Shown: piece by piece, positions 1 through 9,271 of the stretch
Numbering within the stretch: the stretch's first letter is position 1
Layout: each line of letters opens with the position of its first letter
Source of the DNA: Candidatus Poribacteria bacterium
GTDB taxonomy: Bacteria > Poribacteria > WGA-4E > WGA-3G
DNA length: 64,000 nucleotides
Reading direction: 5' to 3'
Assembly (NCBI GenBank): GCA_028824125.1
Contig: JAPPES010000094.1
Coordinates: 62,001-126,000 of the forward strand
Notes under the pieces: model-generated
The model's database searches: none
What the model was told of the DNA's origin: nothing
What the model saw: the letters and a program-made list of their open reading frames with translations, nothing else
Made by a program: the position numbers and the translations under genes

Positions 1-1038
1 GGCATCGGTCAATCCGGCGGTGGCAATCGCATTTGCGAGGATATACAGCGTTGCGTGCGACTGCGCCGCCCACGGTTCAGGTTCAATGCCGTATGCCGCC
101 CGATAATTCGCAACAAAGGTTGAGTTTCCGGGTGTATCTGACAGATGAGACCACGACAAAAATGTGATCACGCCCTCGGCAGCCGAGCCAGCTTTTTGCA
201 CCTCGTCTTGGCCCAACTCTGGGACAATAAAATCAACTGAGTCCGGGATACCCATCGCCCGCCCGTCAATGATAATCTCAATGATCTCCTCTGCAAGCCC
301 GGAGATAAAGAGCACGTCGGGTTCCATCTCCATGATAACAGCTAATTGCTCGGAAAAATCGGTATCCCCGGTTGCAAAGGTTTGGATCGTCAAAATCTCA
401 ACATCCTGAGCGAGAAGTGCCTTGTGTACCTCATCGTTGCTACTTGTTGAGTAGACATCACTGGCATCATAGATCAGTGCAGCGGTTTGATAGCCGAGTT
501 TCTCTTGCGTCGCCAGAATGCCACTGGGAATGTATATATCCACCGCCAGCGGTGCACGGAACACAAAGTCACCTAACTCACTCAATCCTGCCGCCGAAGA
601 CAGCGAACTAAAAGCGATAACGCCCTTGTCTTGGGCGATTGAGACAGCCTCTATCAGATGTGTGGAAATCCCGATCCCGACGATCGCTGGCACGCCTTGC
701 GAAACTAATTCCTGCATGGCTTGCTTCGACCCCTCTACTGTGCTCTGATCATCTATTGTGATGAAGGACAGGTCCGCAGCAAGCAAGTTTGCGGCGTTAA
801 TTTCTTCGCGTGCCAGTTCAAAGCCGCGTTGCATCGGGAGTCCATACGGTTCTGCCCACGTCCCTGTTAGCGGAACGTGAACACCGATCAGAATCTCTGA
901 ATCCGGCATCTGCGGTGTCTGGGTATCAGGTATCACCGAAGCTATTCTTTCGCAACCCAAAAGCCCCAACGACAACGCGACAATTGTCAATATAAAAGCG
1001 ACAAACGTTCTTCTGATTCTGTTCATCTTATTTTCCAT
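1..1038 (-). CDS. ABC-transporter substrate-binding lipoprotein, C-terminus cut by window edge
   Basis: The reading frame is open from an ATG at 1038 to the window edge, so the C-terminus is missing. AAGGAG lies six bases before this ATG; a second in-frame ATG lies four codons in. A basic N-terminus, hydrophobic stretch and lipobox LGLLGC predict a lipoprotein. The mature part begins with EILIGVHVPLTGTWAEPYG and continues with QRGFELAREEINAA, typical of periplasmic-binding-protein fold type 1 receptors of branched-chain amino acid ABC transporters (LivJ-like, Peripla_BP_6). These bind a small solute outside the membrane and deliver it to a permease. Later segments (YQTAALIYDASDVYS, ADVLFISG-like, IPELGQDE-like) fit the two lobes. 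The ligand cannot be predicted, and permease genes would lie outside the window. Confidence 0.85.
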   Translation of the reverse strand, partial: MENKMNRIRRTFVAFILTIVALSLGLLGCERIASVIPDTQTPQMPDSEILIGVHVPLTGTWAEPYGLPMQRGFELAREEINAANLLAADLSFITIDDQSTVEGSKQAMQELVSQGVPAIVGIGISTHLIEAVSIAQDKGVIAFSSLSSAAGLSELGDFVFRAPLAVDIYIPSGILATQEKLGYQTAALIYDASDVYSTSSNDEVHKALLAQDVEILTIQTFATGDTDFSEQLAVIMEMEPDVLFISGLAEEIIEIIIDGRAMGIPDSVDFIVPELGQDEVQKAGSAAEGVITFLSWSHLSDTPGNSTFVANYRAAYGIEPEPWAAQSHATLYILANAIATAGLTDA

Positions 1039-1082
1039 TGAAATCTCCTTTAGATTTTTAGGTATCTATACCTTATAGTTTC

Positions 1083-1607
1083 CTATCTGGCGACACTTGC
1101 CACTAAACTAAGTATTATTAACCCGCATCCGGTAGAAACGCCGCCTGCTGCGAATTTTGTTCGGAGTGATCGAACTTTTGCCTTATAGGTATTGGTGTAA
1201 AGTTCGACATATTCAGGCGATTTTCCGATGAACCGTCCAGACGGTGGATGTACTGGATAGCTACAAATTCCGAGAAGCGGTAGCAAGCACCCCGCTGCAG
1301 CACCTATAAGTGTCCCAACTTCTTCTCCGGTAGAGCTTTGAAAGTAAAGGAAGCCTGATGGTTCTGGCGGGTCAATTCTTGAACCGATAGCACATCCAGC
1401 GAATACACCCACTGCAGTGCCGATGATGCCAACACCCATGCCCGCACCGAACCATAAAAGTTTATTGATGTCAGTATCTGCATCTCGTTCTGCGGCGGCT
1501 TTTGTTTCAAGATTTACAGCGTTTATCTCTTGTGCCGCAGCATCGCTGAAGGTCAGCACGATTGCCATTAAAGCGGCGAATTTGTGAAAGATAAAACGCA
1601 TTCTCAT
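1083..1607 (-). CDS. Membrane protein of the local GKSPEY family
   Basis: This encodes 174 residues with a signal-like N-terminus, a central hydrophobic glycine-rich segment (FGAGMGVGIIGTAVGVFAGCAIG), and a C-terminal hydrophobic segment. Between them is GKSPEYVELYTNTYKAKVR. The GKSPEY motif followed by a Tyr/Lys-rich helix recurs in this window at 10293-10787, in the pseudogene near 14650-15012, and in fragments near 5510-5745 and 9990. It is therefore a locally expanded paralogous family, probably in the cell envelope. I do not recognise a named domain. GGAGAA precedes the start, and the gene is intact, unlike most of its paralogues here. Confidence 0.6.
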   Translation of the reverse strand: MRMRFIFHKFAALMAIVLTFSDAAAQEINAVNLETKAAAERDADTDINKLLWFGAGMGVGIIGTAVGVFAGCAIGSRIDPPEPSGFLYFQSSTGEEVGTLIGAAAGCLLPLLGICSYPVHPPSGRFIGKSPEYVELYTNTYKAKVRSLRTKFAAGGVSTGCGLIILSLVASVAR

Positions 1608-1735
1608 TTTTTCTCCTTTTCAGATTTATGGACGGACACTCGGTCGCCACCCATCCGGTTGAAAGTTAGGTATCTTGGAGAAACACCTTCAAGTTACCAA
1701 GAATACCTTCTACTCTTAACTCCGTGTTTTTCTAA

Positions 1736-4700
1736 TTACTTCCTTATCAACAGTTTACGCGTCGCCGTAAAATTGCCCGCTGTGAGTGTGTAGAAATACA
1801 TGCCACTTGCCACGGATTCACCGAACGCGTTTTTACCGTCCCAATACGCCGCACGACTCTTGTCTTGATAGATCCCCGCCGATTGAAGTCCTAATTCCAG
1901 CGTTCGCACGACCTGCCCACCTACGGCATAAATGGTCAGAGTGACATCGGCTGGAGCTGCTAACTGATATGGGATCCACGTTTCTGGGTTAAACGGATTC
2001 GGATAGTTTGCCAACAACACAGTCGTTTCTGGCAGAGCTGCGCGTAGAAGGTTTTCCAATACATGGATAGCCCGACGAAAATCTGGACTCCCATCCTCAA
2101 TTTGTTTTAGTTGTATCAACCAACTCTGAATCTGTTCAGTAGTCAGATTGTGAATCGCTGGTGCAGCTGCCGATTCCTCTCCAATATCATTAGCGACTTG
2201 CACCAAATCCAAAATGTCAACAACACCATCGGCGTTGATGTCTGTGTTTGGTTCTCCATCCCCAGCACCCAGAAGTCCAATCTGATTCGCTACTAACACC
2301 AGATCCTGAATGTTAACTGTCCCATCTTGATTGATATCCGATTCGGCATATATAGGGGCATCATTCACTTCAAAACGGACAATCTCTGTGAAGTCGGCGC
2401 GAAGAAAGTTGCCTGCCATATCGCTGATATTCATCTCAGCAAGCCCCCACGTTCCAGGCGGACTGCCAACAGGTAAAATAATCGTTTTCTCGTAAGTCCG
2501 ATAGACCGTCGGATCCCCGGTGAAGTACATATTATTGTTGCGTTGGTTGTGGTCATCTCCATAATGACTGAAGCCGTGCGTCTCACCTTGTGGATCGCGT
2601 AGACGGATACTCGAAGAATGATAACCGCTGATGTTATCCCTAACTCGGAACGTAATATCAACCCGTGTCTCACCGTTGGGTGCCTCCGGGCGCGTCGGTT
2701 CTGCTTTGATGGTAATCGCGTTCAGATCCAACTCCGGCGGTGTGGCATCAGGAAATCGTGTCTGTATCTCAATCGTGGTAGGTGCCTCATCAACCCATAC
2801 GGGCGTTGTTCCAGCAAAATAAAAATTCTGTTCTGTAAAGTAAATTACAGTTGAATTCCCTGCGACATCTGACATCGAAATAAGTACAACTGTGTACGTG
2901 CCGCTTTGCTTATAGTCTGGTATAACTAACCGAGAAATCATTTCTCTTTTCGTCCCAATAATCTCTCTGTCGGCTTGCAAGTAACTATACCCAGTCAGAG
3001 AATAGGTATCAGGGTGCTCATCATTCATTCTAACCCTACACTGCCTTATGCGATTCTGATCAATAGCATACCAACGCGCCTCGATAATCTGATACCTTTC
3101 ACCTCTGTCCGTCTTTTCCTCCCACAAAGACAACCGCATCGAGTTAGGCATATACTGGGGAGGCTCACAATCGGCAAGCGGATTGTCAATGTAGAGTTTC
3201 CATCCAAAATCGGTTTGTGAACTGTAACGTTCGTTCTTATGCCGATCCCCAATCTGTATCGTGTCGGGTGTCCAGTACCCACCTGCAGCATACCGCGATA
3301 GCGTTACGGGATGACTCTGTAAAACGTGGCTTGCATCAATACGCTGACCATTCGCATCTATCGGATAAAAATGGATGTCTTGAGAAGTGCCTTTCCCACT
3401 CCAAATTCGGGTGTATCCTCGCGTCGCGGTATCCAGATTGCTCTCGCCATGCAACTGGAGTTTAATCGTTACCTGCTTATCTTCTTCTGGCGCGCCGGTT
3501 ACCTGTATATCAATCCCAATAATCCGCCCAGGATAGACATAATCCGGCCACAAGTTATACACCTCAAACGTCAAATCTTCCCGGATTTTGGAGATGTACC
3601 GAGTGCCGTGCATCACGCGGTCCCTGATGAATTCATATTTCGCTGGGGACCGCGACCGCAACTTGTCAGGGTTCGTGATATAGAAGCTGATACTCTCCGC
3701 CATGTCCTCATTCGGATTCTTACCGTGTGCATAAGCCGAGACAAATTCCACTTGTTTCGTCGTTGACCAACCATCCTTATCGTCGGGGTTCTCATACCAA
3801 CCCCCGACTTCAATCCAATCCTGTTTCAGCTGCGCGTCAAACAAGTGTTCCCAAAGGAAATGTGCTTTCTCGTGGAGCACCAACCGATGAATAAAAGAGA
3901 TGTCTGTTCCTTGGAAAGCCGATTCCATAAACTCAATATACCCCGCATTCACCCAAGCGACAGCAGCTGCGCTCTGCACTGGATGTGGCAGCCCGTCTAA
4001 CCGCCGAATTAGGTGCTTCAGCCCCGGTGTCGTGAGCATGCCCGACGGGAATTCCTCAAGCATTGAAGCGATGGCGATCAACTCTTCATCTTTGAATGCT
4101 TGGAAACTTCCGACGTGTTCTTGAGTGGTGTACCGTGTAAGTTCGGTGTAATCAGGCACTCGAACACCGACACCGTAGCGTTGTTCAAGGATATGGTCCA
4201 ATGCCCTCCGATCCGAGCCGTTGTCAGTCACAAACCGCACGACCGCACGATGCAGCCGTTTCGAGAAATACCGCCCCCGCGTGCCGTCTATCTCAGCGAG
4301 TAGCGGCATGGCATGCACAAACGCTGCCTCCGAAACTGTGACGATCCGTTCCTCGCCGCTGTACTCGATGTCAATATCATCTTGGAGATGACGATTCGAC
4401 AATCGCCACACAGAGGCAGGCAGATGAGAGTTTCCTGTGTATATGTCGTTTTGTCTTTGTGGAATCGATTCAAAAGTCTGGAGCAATCGGTAGGCGTGTG
4501 CTGGGCTCCATTCGGGGCCGAGGTGCACAGAATACTTCCGCATCAACGCTAAAGAACCACTATGAGAAGGAACCTGTATTTGTTCATCAAGCAGCGTCAC
4601 TTGGACAGGTTCAACGACGGTGGCACTTTCGCTGCCTTCTGGGCTTTCATCCATTTCCCAATGATAAGTAAAAGCTGCACCTTGAGAATCAACACCGCAC

Positions 4701-4753
4701 AGAAAGAAAATTGAAAGGAATGCACTAATAAACAGAATTGTTAATCTTTTCAT
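1736..4753 (-). CDS. Large secreted gluzincin-like protein with dockerin and C-terminal sorting module
   Basis: About 1005 residues. The ATG at 4753 is chosen because AGGAGA lies seven bases upstream; an in-frame ATG at 4774 has no such site. Residues 1-25 form a signal peptide. HEKAH at 294-298 matches the HExxH zinc motif, and a downstream EDMAESISFYI segment supplies a plausible third zinc ligand of the gluzincin type. A middle region of Ig-like beta repeats follows. Two dockerin-like EF-hand repeats (DINQDGTVNIQDLVLVANQIG and DINADGVVDILDLVQVANDIG) come next. The end is NYPNPFNPETWIPYQL, a FlgD-like Ig fold and RKLLIRK. It probably acts outside the cell or on its surface. Protease activity is inferred from the motif alone. 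Confidence 0.75.
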   Translation of the reverse strand: MKRLTILFISAFLSIFFLCGVDSQGAAFTYHWEMDESPEGSESATVVEPVQVTLLDEQIQVPSHSGSLALMRKYSVHLGPEWSPAHAYRLLQTFESIPQRQNDIYTGNSHLPASVWRLSNRHLQDDIDIEYSGEERIVTVSEAAFVHAMPLLAEIDGTRGRYFSKRLHRAVVRFVTDNGSDRRALDHILEQRYGVGVRVPDYTELTRYTTQEHVGSFQAFKDEELIAIASMLEEFPSGMLTTPGLKHLIRRLDGLPHPVQSAAAVAWVNAGYIEFMESAFQGTDISFIHRLVLHEKAHFLWEHLFDAQLKQDWIEVGGWYENPDDKDGWSTTKQVEFVSAYAHGKNPNEDMAESISFYITNPDKLRSRSPAKYEFIRDRVMHGTRYISKIREDLTFEVYNLWPDYVYPGRIIGIDIQVTGAPEEDKQVTIKLQLHGESNLDTATRGYTRIWSGKGTSQDIHFYPIDANGQRIDASHVLQSHPVTLSRYAAGGYWTPDTIQIGDRHKNERYSSQTDFGWKLYIDNPLADCEPPQYMPNSMRLSLWEEKTDRGERYQIIEARWYAIDQNRIRQCRVRMNDEHPDTYSLTGYSYLQADREIIGTKREMISRLVIPDYKQSGTYTVVLISMSDVAGNSTVIYFTEQNFYFAGTTPVWVDEAPTTIEIQTRFPDATPPELDLNAITIKAEPTRPEAPNGETRVDITFRVRDNISGYHSSSIRLRDPQGETHGFSHYGDDHNQRNNNMYFTGDPTVYRTYEKTIILPVGSPPGTWGLAEMNISDMAGNFLRADFTEIVRFEVNDAPIYAESDINQDGTVNIQDLVLVANQIGLLGAGDGEPNTDINADGVVDILDLVQVANDIGEESAAAPAIHNLTTEQIQSWLIQLKQIEDGSPDFRRAIHVLENLLRAALPETTVLLANYPNPFNPETWIPYQLAAPADVTLTIYAVGGQVVRTLELGLQSAGIYQDKSRAAYWDGKNAFGESVASGMYFYTLTAGNFTATRKLLIRK

Positions 4754-4773
4754 GGGGGTTCTCCTAATTCGCA

Positions 4774-5052
4774 TTAAAACATTCCACGAAAATTAAAGAA
4801 CGTGATGACGCAGACAGAAAAAAGGACGATGAGAAAGATGATTTGCCACCACAGAGAATACAACCGCTCTGTCTTTTGTCGAGAGGCGATCCCTGAGACA
4901 ATTGCCCAGAGAATCAGCATAATGCCAAGACATATCTGGTCTGCAGGAGCGATGCTCACATCTTTTGAAATGCCGATGAGTGTTAGCAGCGCACCGAGAC
5001 CTGAGAGTATCCAGATATTTTTCCAGGTTTTTACGAGGACTCTAAATTTCAT
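4774..5052 (-). CDS. Small three-helix membrane protein, copy 1
   Basis: About 92 residues with three hydrophobic segments (NIWILSGLGALLTLIGI, QICLGIMLILWAIVSGIA, LWWQIIFLIVLFSVCVITFF). The ATG at 5052 has AAGGA upstream at a good distance, whereas the in-frame ATG at 5058 overlaps that ribosome site. A near-identical paralogue lies at 8652-8930. The stop is 21 bases before the next start on the same strand, suggesting cotranscription with the large secreted protein. No named domain was recognised. Confidence 0.65.
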   Translation of the reverse strand: MKFRVLVKTWKNIWILSGLGALLTLIGISKDVSIAPADQICLGIMLILWAIVSGIASRQKTERLYSLWWQIIFLIVLFSVCVITFFNFRGMF

Positions 5053-5070
5053 TGGCATCCTTCTACGTCG

Positions 5071-5442
5071 CTACGGATAACAGGCTAAAACGCGTTCGCC
5101 ACTTGGGTCCTTGATGATCTGAGATTCGATGTTATGTTCTTCAAACAATTCTTTCTTTAGCGACTGTGCTGCGTCTATTTCTGAAAACTTAAACGCATAG
5201 ATAGGTTTATAGACGGGGGACTCGCCTTCGTGTTCGCTGCGCCAGTCTAATATCGCTTGAATCACAGCGGCTTTATCTGATATATCATACACAGGATTAA
5301 ACTGATAGGTGTTCTCTTTAACAACGGTCCCATTGCGCTCACATGCGATTAGCGACATAAACGCTGCTAAGCCGATAACCCACACAGAAACTTTGAATAG
5401 GGTTAACATTGCTATGATAAATCGTCGAGGAATTTTTATCAA
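5071..5442 (-). CDS. Small predicted lipoprotein
   Basis: This encodes 123 residues. A basic start and long hydrophobic stretch end in LIACERN, a lipobox, so the cysteine is probably lipidated. The mature part is about 90 residues, soluble and charged (KAAVIQAILDWRSEHEGES, SLKKELFEEHNIESQIIKD). The domain is not recognised. It lies immediately upstream of the three-helix protein on the same strand, with 19 bases between them. Confidence 0.6.
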   Translation of the reverse strand: MIKIPRRFIIAMLTLFKVSVWVIGLAAFMSLIACERNGTVVKENTYQFNPVYDISDKAAVIQAILDWRSEHEGESPVYKPIYAFKFSEIDAAQSLKKELFEEHNIESQIIKDPSGERVLACYP

Positions 5443-5457
5443 TGCGATTCTCCTTCA

Positions 5458-5745
5458 TTAGTAGAACAGGTAACTCAGTGAAAAGACGGCACTCACTTTG
5501 TAGAGATTATCTTCTAAAGCCTCCGCTACCAATCGCTGTGAGCATCATTGGCTTCCGCTTGCGCCGCGCACGTTTATACGTTTGGGTGTAGATGTTAATA
5601 TATTCCGGCGACTTTCCAAGCAACCGGTGTGTCGGCAGCGTGGGGGTAGCAACAGCGTCTCCAGCAATGCCAAAGACTGCAACACACCCCGACGTATATC
5701 CAGTTAAACGAGGTGTCGTGTGGGCATCTTACTCTCAATCGACGT
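5458..5745 (-). pseudogene. Mosaic of two decayed envelope-gene fragments
   Basis: Two unlinked remnants are fused here. From about 5745 to 5507 the minus strand reads ...GCVAVFGIAGDAVATPTLP..LLGKSPEYINIYTQTYKRARR and then a stop, which is the C-terminal half of the GKSPEY family; no start codon remains. Overlapping it in another frame, 5517-5458 reads EDNLYKVSAVFSLSYLFY and stop. That matches the C-terminal strand of the outer-membrane family whose other remnant ends near 9752. The approximately 300 bases between genes are thus genomic debris. Confidence 0.55.
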
Positions 5746-5749
5746 TGCT

Positions 5750-6457
5750 TTAGAACGCAGCGATCGCAACTTCAACGCCGACCCCTGCAAGCCAGACCAA
5801 CGCCACGAACCATTCCGCGCGTCGCCTGCTGATCTCTGTGACGACCGCTACCCCGCGTGAAAGCACAAAAAGATACCAAACAGAAAAGGGGTTGATCTGA
5901 CGCAGGAACGTAAAATACGGGATGCCAACAGGCGCGTCCCCGAAGATCAGGTGCAGGCTGGGGATCATGTAAAGGTCGGTCACATCTTTGATTTCACCCA
6001 CCTCCTTGAGAGATAACACCAAAGCGACATTGAGTAAATTTGCGAAGACCAAAATGAATTCCGTGTGCGCAACGGCGGCGTACACCGGCTTAAATGTTAG
6101 TCCCTTCGGACCCCCAAGCCATCGCGCACCGAAGTAGAAAATTCCAGCAAAAATCAGCCACTTCAGGAGTAAGAGCACCGGTGTCAAGAAAATGAAGTTC
6201 CGTGCGATGGCTTGACCGTGTTGAATATCTGCTAAACCTATACCGAATTTGGCCATTTCGATGCGTGCCTGCTCTTCTAAAAATGGGAGCATTAACCACG
6301 CCAGGCCAATGGAGGCGACCACAATCACGATGAAGCCTGTCAACCAACTCGGTCGCGCCTTTAATGCCGTAAACGCTTCGATCGGCGCATCGAAGATATT
6401 GCCGATCACCTGCAACTTCGGTTTCATCGTCCCCGCCTCTCCGTGCTTCAATGTCAT
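5750..6457 (-). CDS. Yip1-domain membrane protein
   Basis: This encodes 235 residues. MKPKLQVIGNIFDAPIEAFTALKARPSWL is a typical entry into a Yip1 domain (PF04893), followed by about five hydrophobic helices including WLTGFIVIVVASIGLAWLMLPFL, KWLIFAGIFYFGARWLGG and WYLFVLSRGVAVV. Such proteins are integral membrane proteins of unclear function in bacteria. Two starts are possible: ATG 6457 with AAAGGTG close upstream, and ATG 6427 with GAGAGG eight bases upstream. The second matches where family members usually begin. The gene stands in the same direction as its neighbours. Confidence 0.8.
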   Translation of the reverse strand: MTLKHGEAGTMKPKLQVIGNIFDAPIEAFTALKARPSWLTGFIVIVVASIGLAWLMLPFLEEQARIEMAKFGIGLADIQHGQAIARNFIFLTPVLLLLKWLIFAGIFYFGARWLGGPKGLTFKPVYAAVAHTEFILVFANLLNVALVLSLKEVGEIKDVTDLYMIPSLHLIFGDAPVGIPYFTFLRQINPFSVWYLFVLSRGVAVVTEISRRRAEWFVALVWLAGVGVEVAIAAF

Positions 6458-6510
6458 ATAACACCTTTTCGTCGAGAACCTGAAAAGGCGTTTGCTCTGG
6501 CTGTTAATGC

Positions 6511-6822
6511 TTATTCCGTGAGGATTTCAATCTCACCGGCATCACCGATCTTAAACGTTGCCGATCCAAGTCCGGCTACCGAGACTTCGAGAGAATGCTT
6601 ATCGGTGAGTCTAACGGTAAAATCACCGATCACCGATGGCTTCTGAAATGTTATCGTTATCGGCTCCAGCTGTGATCCGGCTCTCGGAACAAACTTCACC
6701 CCGTCCTGAAATCTTTCAACCCGATAATTTTCGATGACCTTCTTGCGAATCATCTTCGCGATCGTCTCAGCGAGGGATAACTCCGTTACAGAGTCGGACC
6801 GAAACCGCCACCAATATCCCAA
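6511..6822 (-). CDS. Uncharacterised small protein without a clear start
   Basis: An open frame of about 100 residues, ending ...GLGSATFKIGDAGEIEILTE. It has no good start: the longest form begins at TTG 6822, with an in-frame stop (the stop of the upstream gene) just before it. An internal ATG gives MIRKKVIENYRVERF. The composition (alternating beta-like segments such as PITITFQKPSVIGDFTVRLTD) looks coding. The first 20 codons overlap the frameshifted tail of the upstream barrel gene, so the true gene probably starts inside or is itself a fragment. Confidence 0.4.
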   Translation of the reverse strand: MGYWWRFRSDSVTELSLAETIAKMIRKKVIENYRVERFQDGVKFVPRAGSQLEPITITFQKPSVIGDFTVRLTDKHSLEVSVAGLGSATFKIGDAGEIEILTE

Positions 6823-7263
6823 CGACTTAATCTGGCGCGTCTATCTTCTAAAAAAGTCGATCTCAACGCCGGCACTTTCATAGCCTATGAATCCGTTGTA
6901 AAAGAGTTTCGGTGTGTTTCGACTGAATTTTAATACGCCACAGACGGGTTCAAATTCTGCGACAGGTGATGCGAAGTAGAAGGCGAAAGTATTTGTAAAC
7001 GCGTAGCCTAACTTCCATTGTGTGCGAGTGGACCATCCATCAAGGGACTCAATGTATCGCGAGTTTACATCCATGATCCGGTTTCCGTTGTCATAATAGG
7101 TCAGCATGAAATTATCGCCCCCGTAGCCTAACCCCAAACCCGCAATAAAACCCTGTTTTTCTCGATCTGCGAAGTTTCGGAAAATAACGCCTTGCGCGAG
7201 GCTCTCTGCTGTGATGAAAAGCGTTAAAAGTAGTGTGGTCACTAATGCGAATACTGTTTTCAC
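6783..7263 (-). pseudogene. Outer-membrane protein gene with frameshift
   Basis: ATG 7263 opens a 140-codon frame with a signal peptide (MKTVFALVTTLLLTLFITAESLAQ) and an amphipathic beta-type body ending AGVEIDFFRR and stop. Comparison with the relative at 9752-9978, which reads VEIDFLSDRRVKLSRWDIGFGFE, shows one extra base here in a T-run at 6851-6856. In the shifted frame the DNA reads DRRARLSRWDIGGGFGPTL and stop, recovering the family sequence. So the gene has a +1 frameshift and has also lost the C-terminal strands seen in the relative. Function was presumably an outer-membrane barrel. Confidence 0.55.
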
Positions 7264-7370
7264 GCGTTCTCCTCTTCAGTGTCTGCTTGTTGTTTCGTAG
7301 CACGCGCTTGTTTTTGGATTTTACTATAAAACTGTGATACAGCATATAGAACAACCACGTCAGTAAAACA

Positions 7371-8552
7371 CTATCGTATTTCATCTCGCTTCGGTTCAGG
7401 CTCTGGTGTTGTGATCTGTGCAACAACGCCTGCGTGGTCGGATGCCCAGAGTCCAGAAGCGGATCGGTCTGAAGGTTTGTCCCCGACGGTATAGGTCAAA
7501 ACATCCGCAGGGAACTGGAGATTTCGGAGAAAGATTATATCAACCCGTCTTGTAAGGTCGCTGACTTCATTTTTTAGGTCATCGTCCTGACAACAAGTCT
7601 TGCCGGTTCCCTCGGAATCCGCCTGCCAGAGATCAACGTACCCCGCCGATTGTAGCAGTTGATAAGACCTACCATCGGGAGCTGCGGAATTAAAATCTCC
7701 CAACAAGAGGATTGGTAACCTTTCCTCTCGAAGGCGATCGGCGAGTTCTTGCGCTTGTGCGACTCGAATGTTTGAATCGAATGCCTCAAGGTGTGTGTTC
7801 ACAATGCGGTAAGTAATCCCTGAAACAGTGGCATCTACCGCAGCATAGCCGCGTAACACTTCAATGGATGCCTCAAGATGCCCGTCAACAATGCGATACG
7901 TGACACCTAAAGCTGTCGCACCCTCCACAGCCGCGTTGCCTGGTAATTTAAGAGCAGGCATTTCGAGTGTAAATGTATTGGCGTAGTTCGCGCCCATAGG
8001 ACGTGAGACCTCGACATCGCCGCGCGCCAGAATCACATCGTAATCGGTTAAGCGGACATCATCGAGTCCGGCATCGGTGAACATCGGCAACTCTATATCC
8101 GTGTTTTCAACGCTCGCGGCGATGCGGTAGTTTAAGCCTTCCGCTTTGAGCGCGTCCATCACTATCTGGAGGTAGTCCATGACGACCGATGCCGCAGGAA
8201 TCGTGCCACCTATAATTGCGTCCCCTGGGCTTTGACGACGGATCAGCGAAATCTCTTGTAGCCCGATGAGATGCGGATGATAGGTCTTGATGGATTTGGC
8301 AATCGCCATCGCGCGTCCGGGGAAGTCTGATGCGATGACATTGTTGTAAACTTTGGCAACTTCTACGGGAACATCTAAGAGATTCTCAACAGACATCAGT
8401 TCATCCGCAGCACTGCCAATATTGACGTTGTAAGTCATGACAGTCAGCGGTTGCATCGCTGGCACACCGGTCTCCGGGAACATAGGGGCGTTTATTTTAT
8501 GACACCCGAAAAAAATCAACAGCATCCAAAAATATACAATGAAGGGTTTCAT
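7371..8552 (-). CDS. Endonuclease/exonuclease/phosphatase (EEP) family lipoprotein
   Basis: The preferred ATG at 8552 gives MKPFIVYFWMLLIFFGC, a signal with lipobox FFGC; a longer form reaches 8600. The EEP signatures are in order: MTYNVNIGSA, LIGLQEIS (metal-binding Glu), NTHLEAF (catalytic His region), LLLGDFNSAAPDG (Asp/Asn) and ASDHAGVVA (final catalytic Asp-His). Members hydrolyse phosphodiester or phosphomonoester bonds. Substrate is unknown; surface location is inferred from the lipobox. The central strand is duplicated: LGVTYRIVDGHLEAS precedes the canonical SGITYRIVNTHLEAF, about 90 bases apart, and the first copy has lost the Asn-Thr of the NTHL motif. Confidence 0.85.
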   Translation of the reverse strand: MKPFIVYFWMLLIFFGCHKINAPMFPETGVPAMQPLTVMTYNVNIGSAADELMSVENLLDVPVEVAKVYNNVIASDFPGRAMAIAKSIKTYHPHLIGLQEISLIRRQSPGDAIIGGTIPAASVVMDYLQIVMDALKAEGLNYRIAASVENTDIELPMFTDAGLDDVRLTDYDVILARGDVEVSRPMGANYANTFTLEMPALKLPGNAAVEGATALGVTYRIVDGHLEASIEVLRGYAAVDATVSGITYRIVNTHLEAFDSNIRVAQAQELADRLREERLPILLLGDFNSAAPDGRSYQLLQSAGYVDLWQADSEGTGKTCCQDDDLKNEVSDLTRRVDIIFLRNLQFPADVLTYTVGDKPSDRSASGLWASDHAGVVAQITTPEPEPKRDEIR

Positions 8553-8651
8553 AGAAGTTCTCACCAGTAAGACAATAGAAATCAGACTTATGAGCATCAA
8601 GCCTCTGAAGAAATTGTTAGTTTTTTCATGGGGTTTTCCTGATTAGTCGCA

Positions 8652-8930
8652 TTAAAACATTCCACGAAAATTAAAGAACGTGATGACGCAGATAGAAAAA
8701 AGGACGATGAGAAAGATGATTTGCCACCACAGCGAATACAACCGCTCTGTCTTTTGTCGAGCGGCGATCACTGAGACAATCGCCCAGAGTATGAGCACAA
8801 TTCCGAGACAGATTTGGTCTATAGGTGTAATGCTCACACTTTTTGAAAGCCCAATGAGTGTCAGCAGCACACCGAGACCTGAGAGTATCCAGATATTTTT
8901 GCGGGTTTTCAGCAGGACTCTGAATTTCAT
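8652..8930 (-). CDS. Small three-helix membrane protein, copy 2
   Basis: This encodes 92 residues nearly identical to the protein at 4774-5052 (same three membrane segments, same end CVITFFNFRGMF). The DNA similarity continues past the stop into the 5' end of the next gene: at about 8630 the minus strand reads MKKLTISSEA and stop, a relic of the MKRLTILFIS start of the large secreted protein. The duplicated block therefore carried this gene plus the start of its neighbour. Its ATG overlaps the stop of the upstream gene (8927-8930). Confidence 0.65.
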   Translation of the reverse strand: MKFRVLLKTRKNIWILSGLGVLLTLIGLSKSVSITPIDQICLGIVLILWAIVSVIAARQKTERLYSLWWQIIFLIVLFSICVITFFNFRGMF

Positions 8931-9271
8931 TCGGTATCATCCTTGTGTTGCTCCTGAAACGCATTTATGAGCACCGCGTGCATGAGTTCCGCTGCGTCGT
9001 CCCATGATAATCCCATTCGCTTTCCAAAACTAGCAGGCGTATTGCGGGGTCTGTTGATCCACTCAACTATGTTTCTCGGTGATCTCGTAGACATCATCAG
9101 TGCTTTTACAGCCTCTAAATACGCGTCACTTTTTAGGATAGTGCGAACCTCAGCCTCGGTTATATCAAGCGCATCTGGTATGTCGTTTTTGATACGTTCT
9201 CGACTCCTCCTTGTACCACCATTAAACCAGAGACTTGCAGCAATAACCTGTGCTTTAGTGAGTTTAGACAT
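8927..9271 (-). CDS. Uncharacterised 114-residue helical protein
   Basis: ATG 9271 is chosen because AAGAGGA lies at a normal distance; an in-frame ATG at 9277 sits too close to it. The product is mostly helical and charged (LTKAQVIAASLWFNGG, ALDITEAEVRTILKSDAYLEAVKALM, SWDDAAELMHAVLINAF). ITEAEVRTILKSDAYLEAV resembles a small helical DNA-binding unit but I would not assign it. The stop overlaps the next start by four bases, and its own start overlaps the previous gene, so these three genes form a tight operon. Confidence 0.55.
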   Translation of the reverse strand: MSKLTKAQVIAASLWFNGGTRRSRERIKNDIPDALDITEAEVRTILKSDAYLEAVKALMMSTRSPRNIVEWINRPRNTPASFGKRMGLSWDDAAELMHAVLINAFQEQHKDDTE

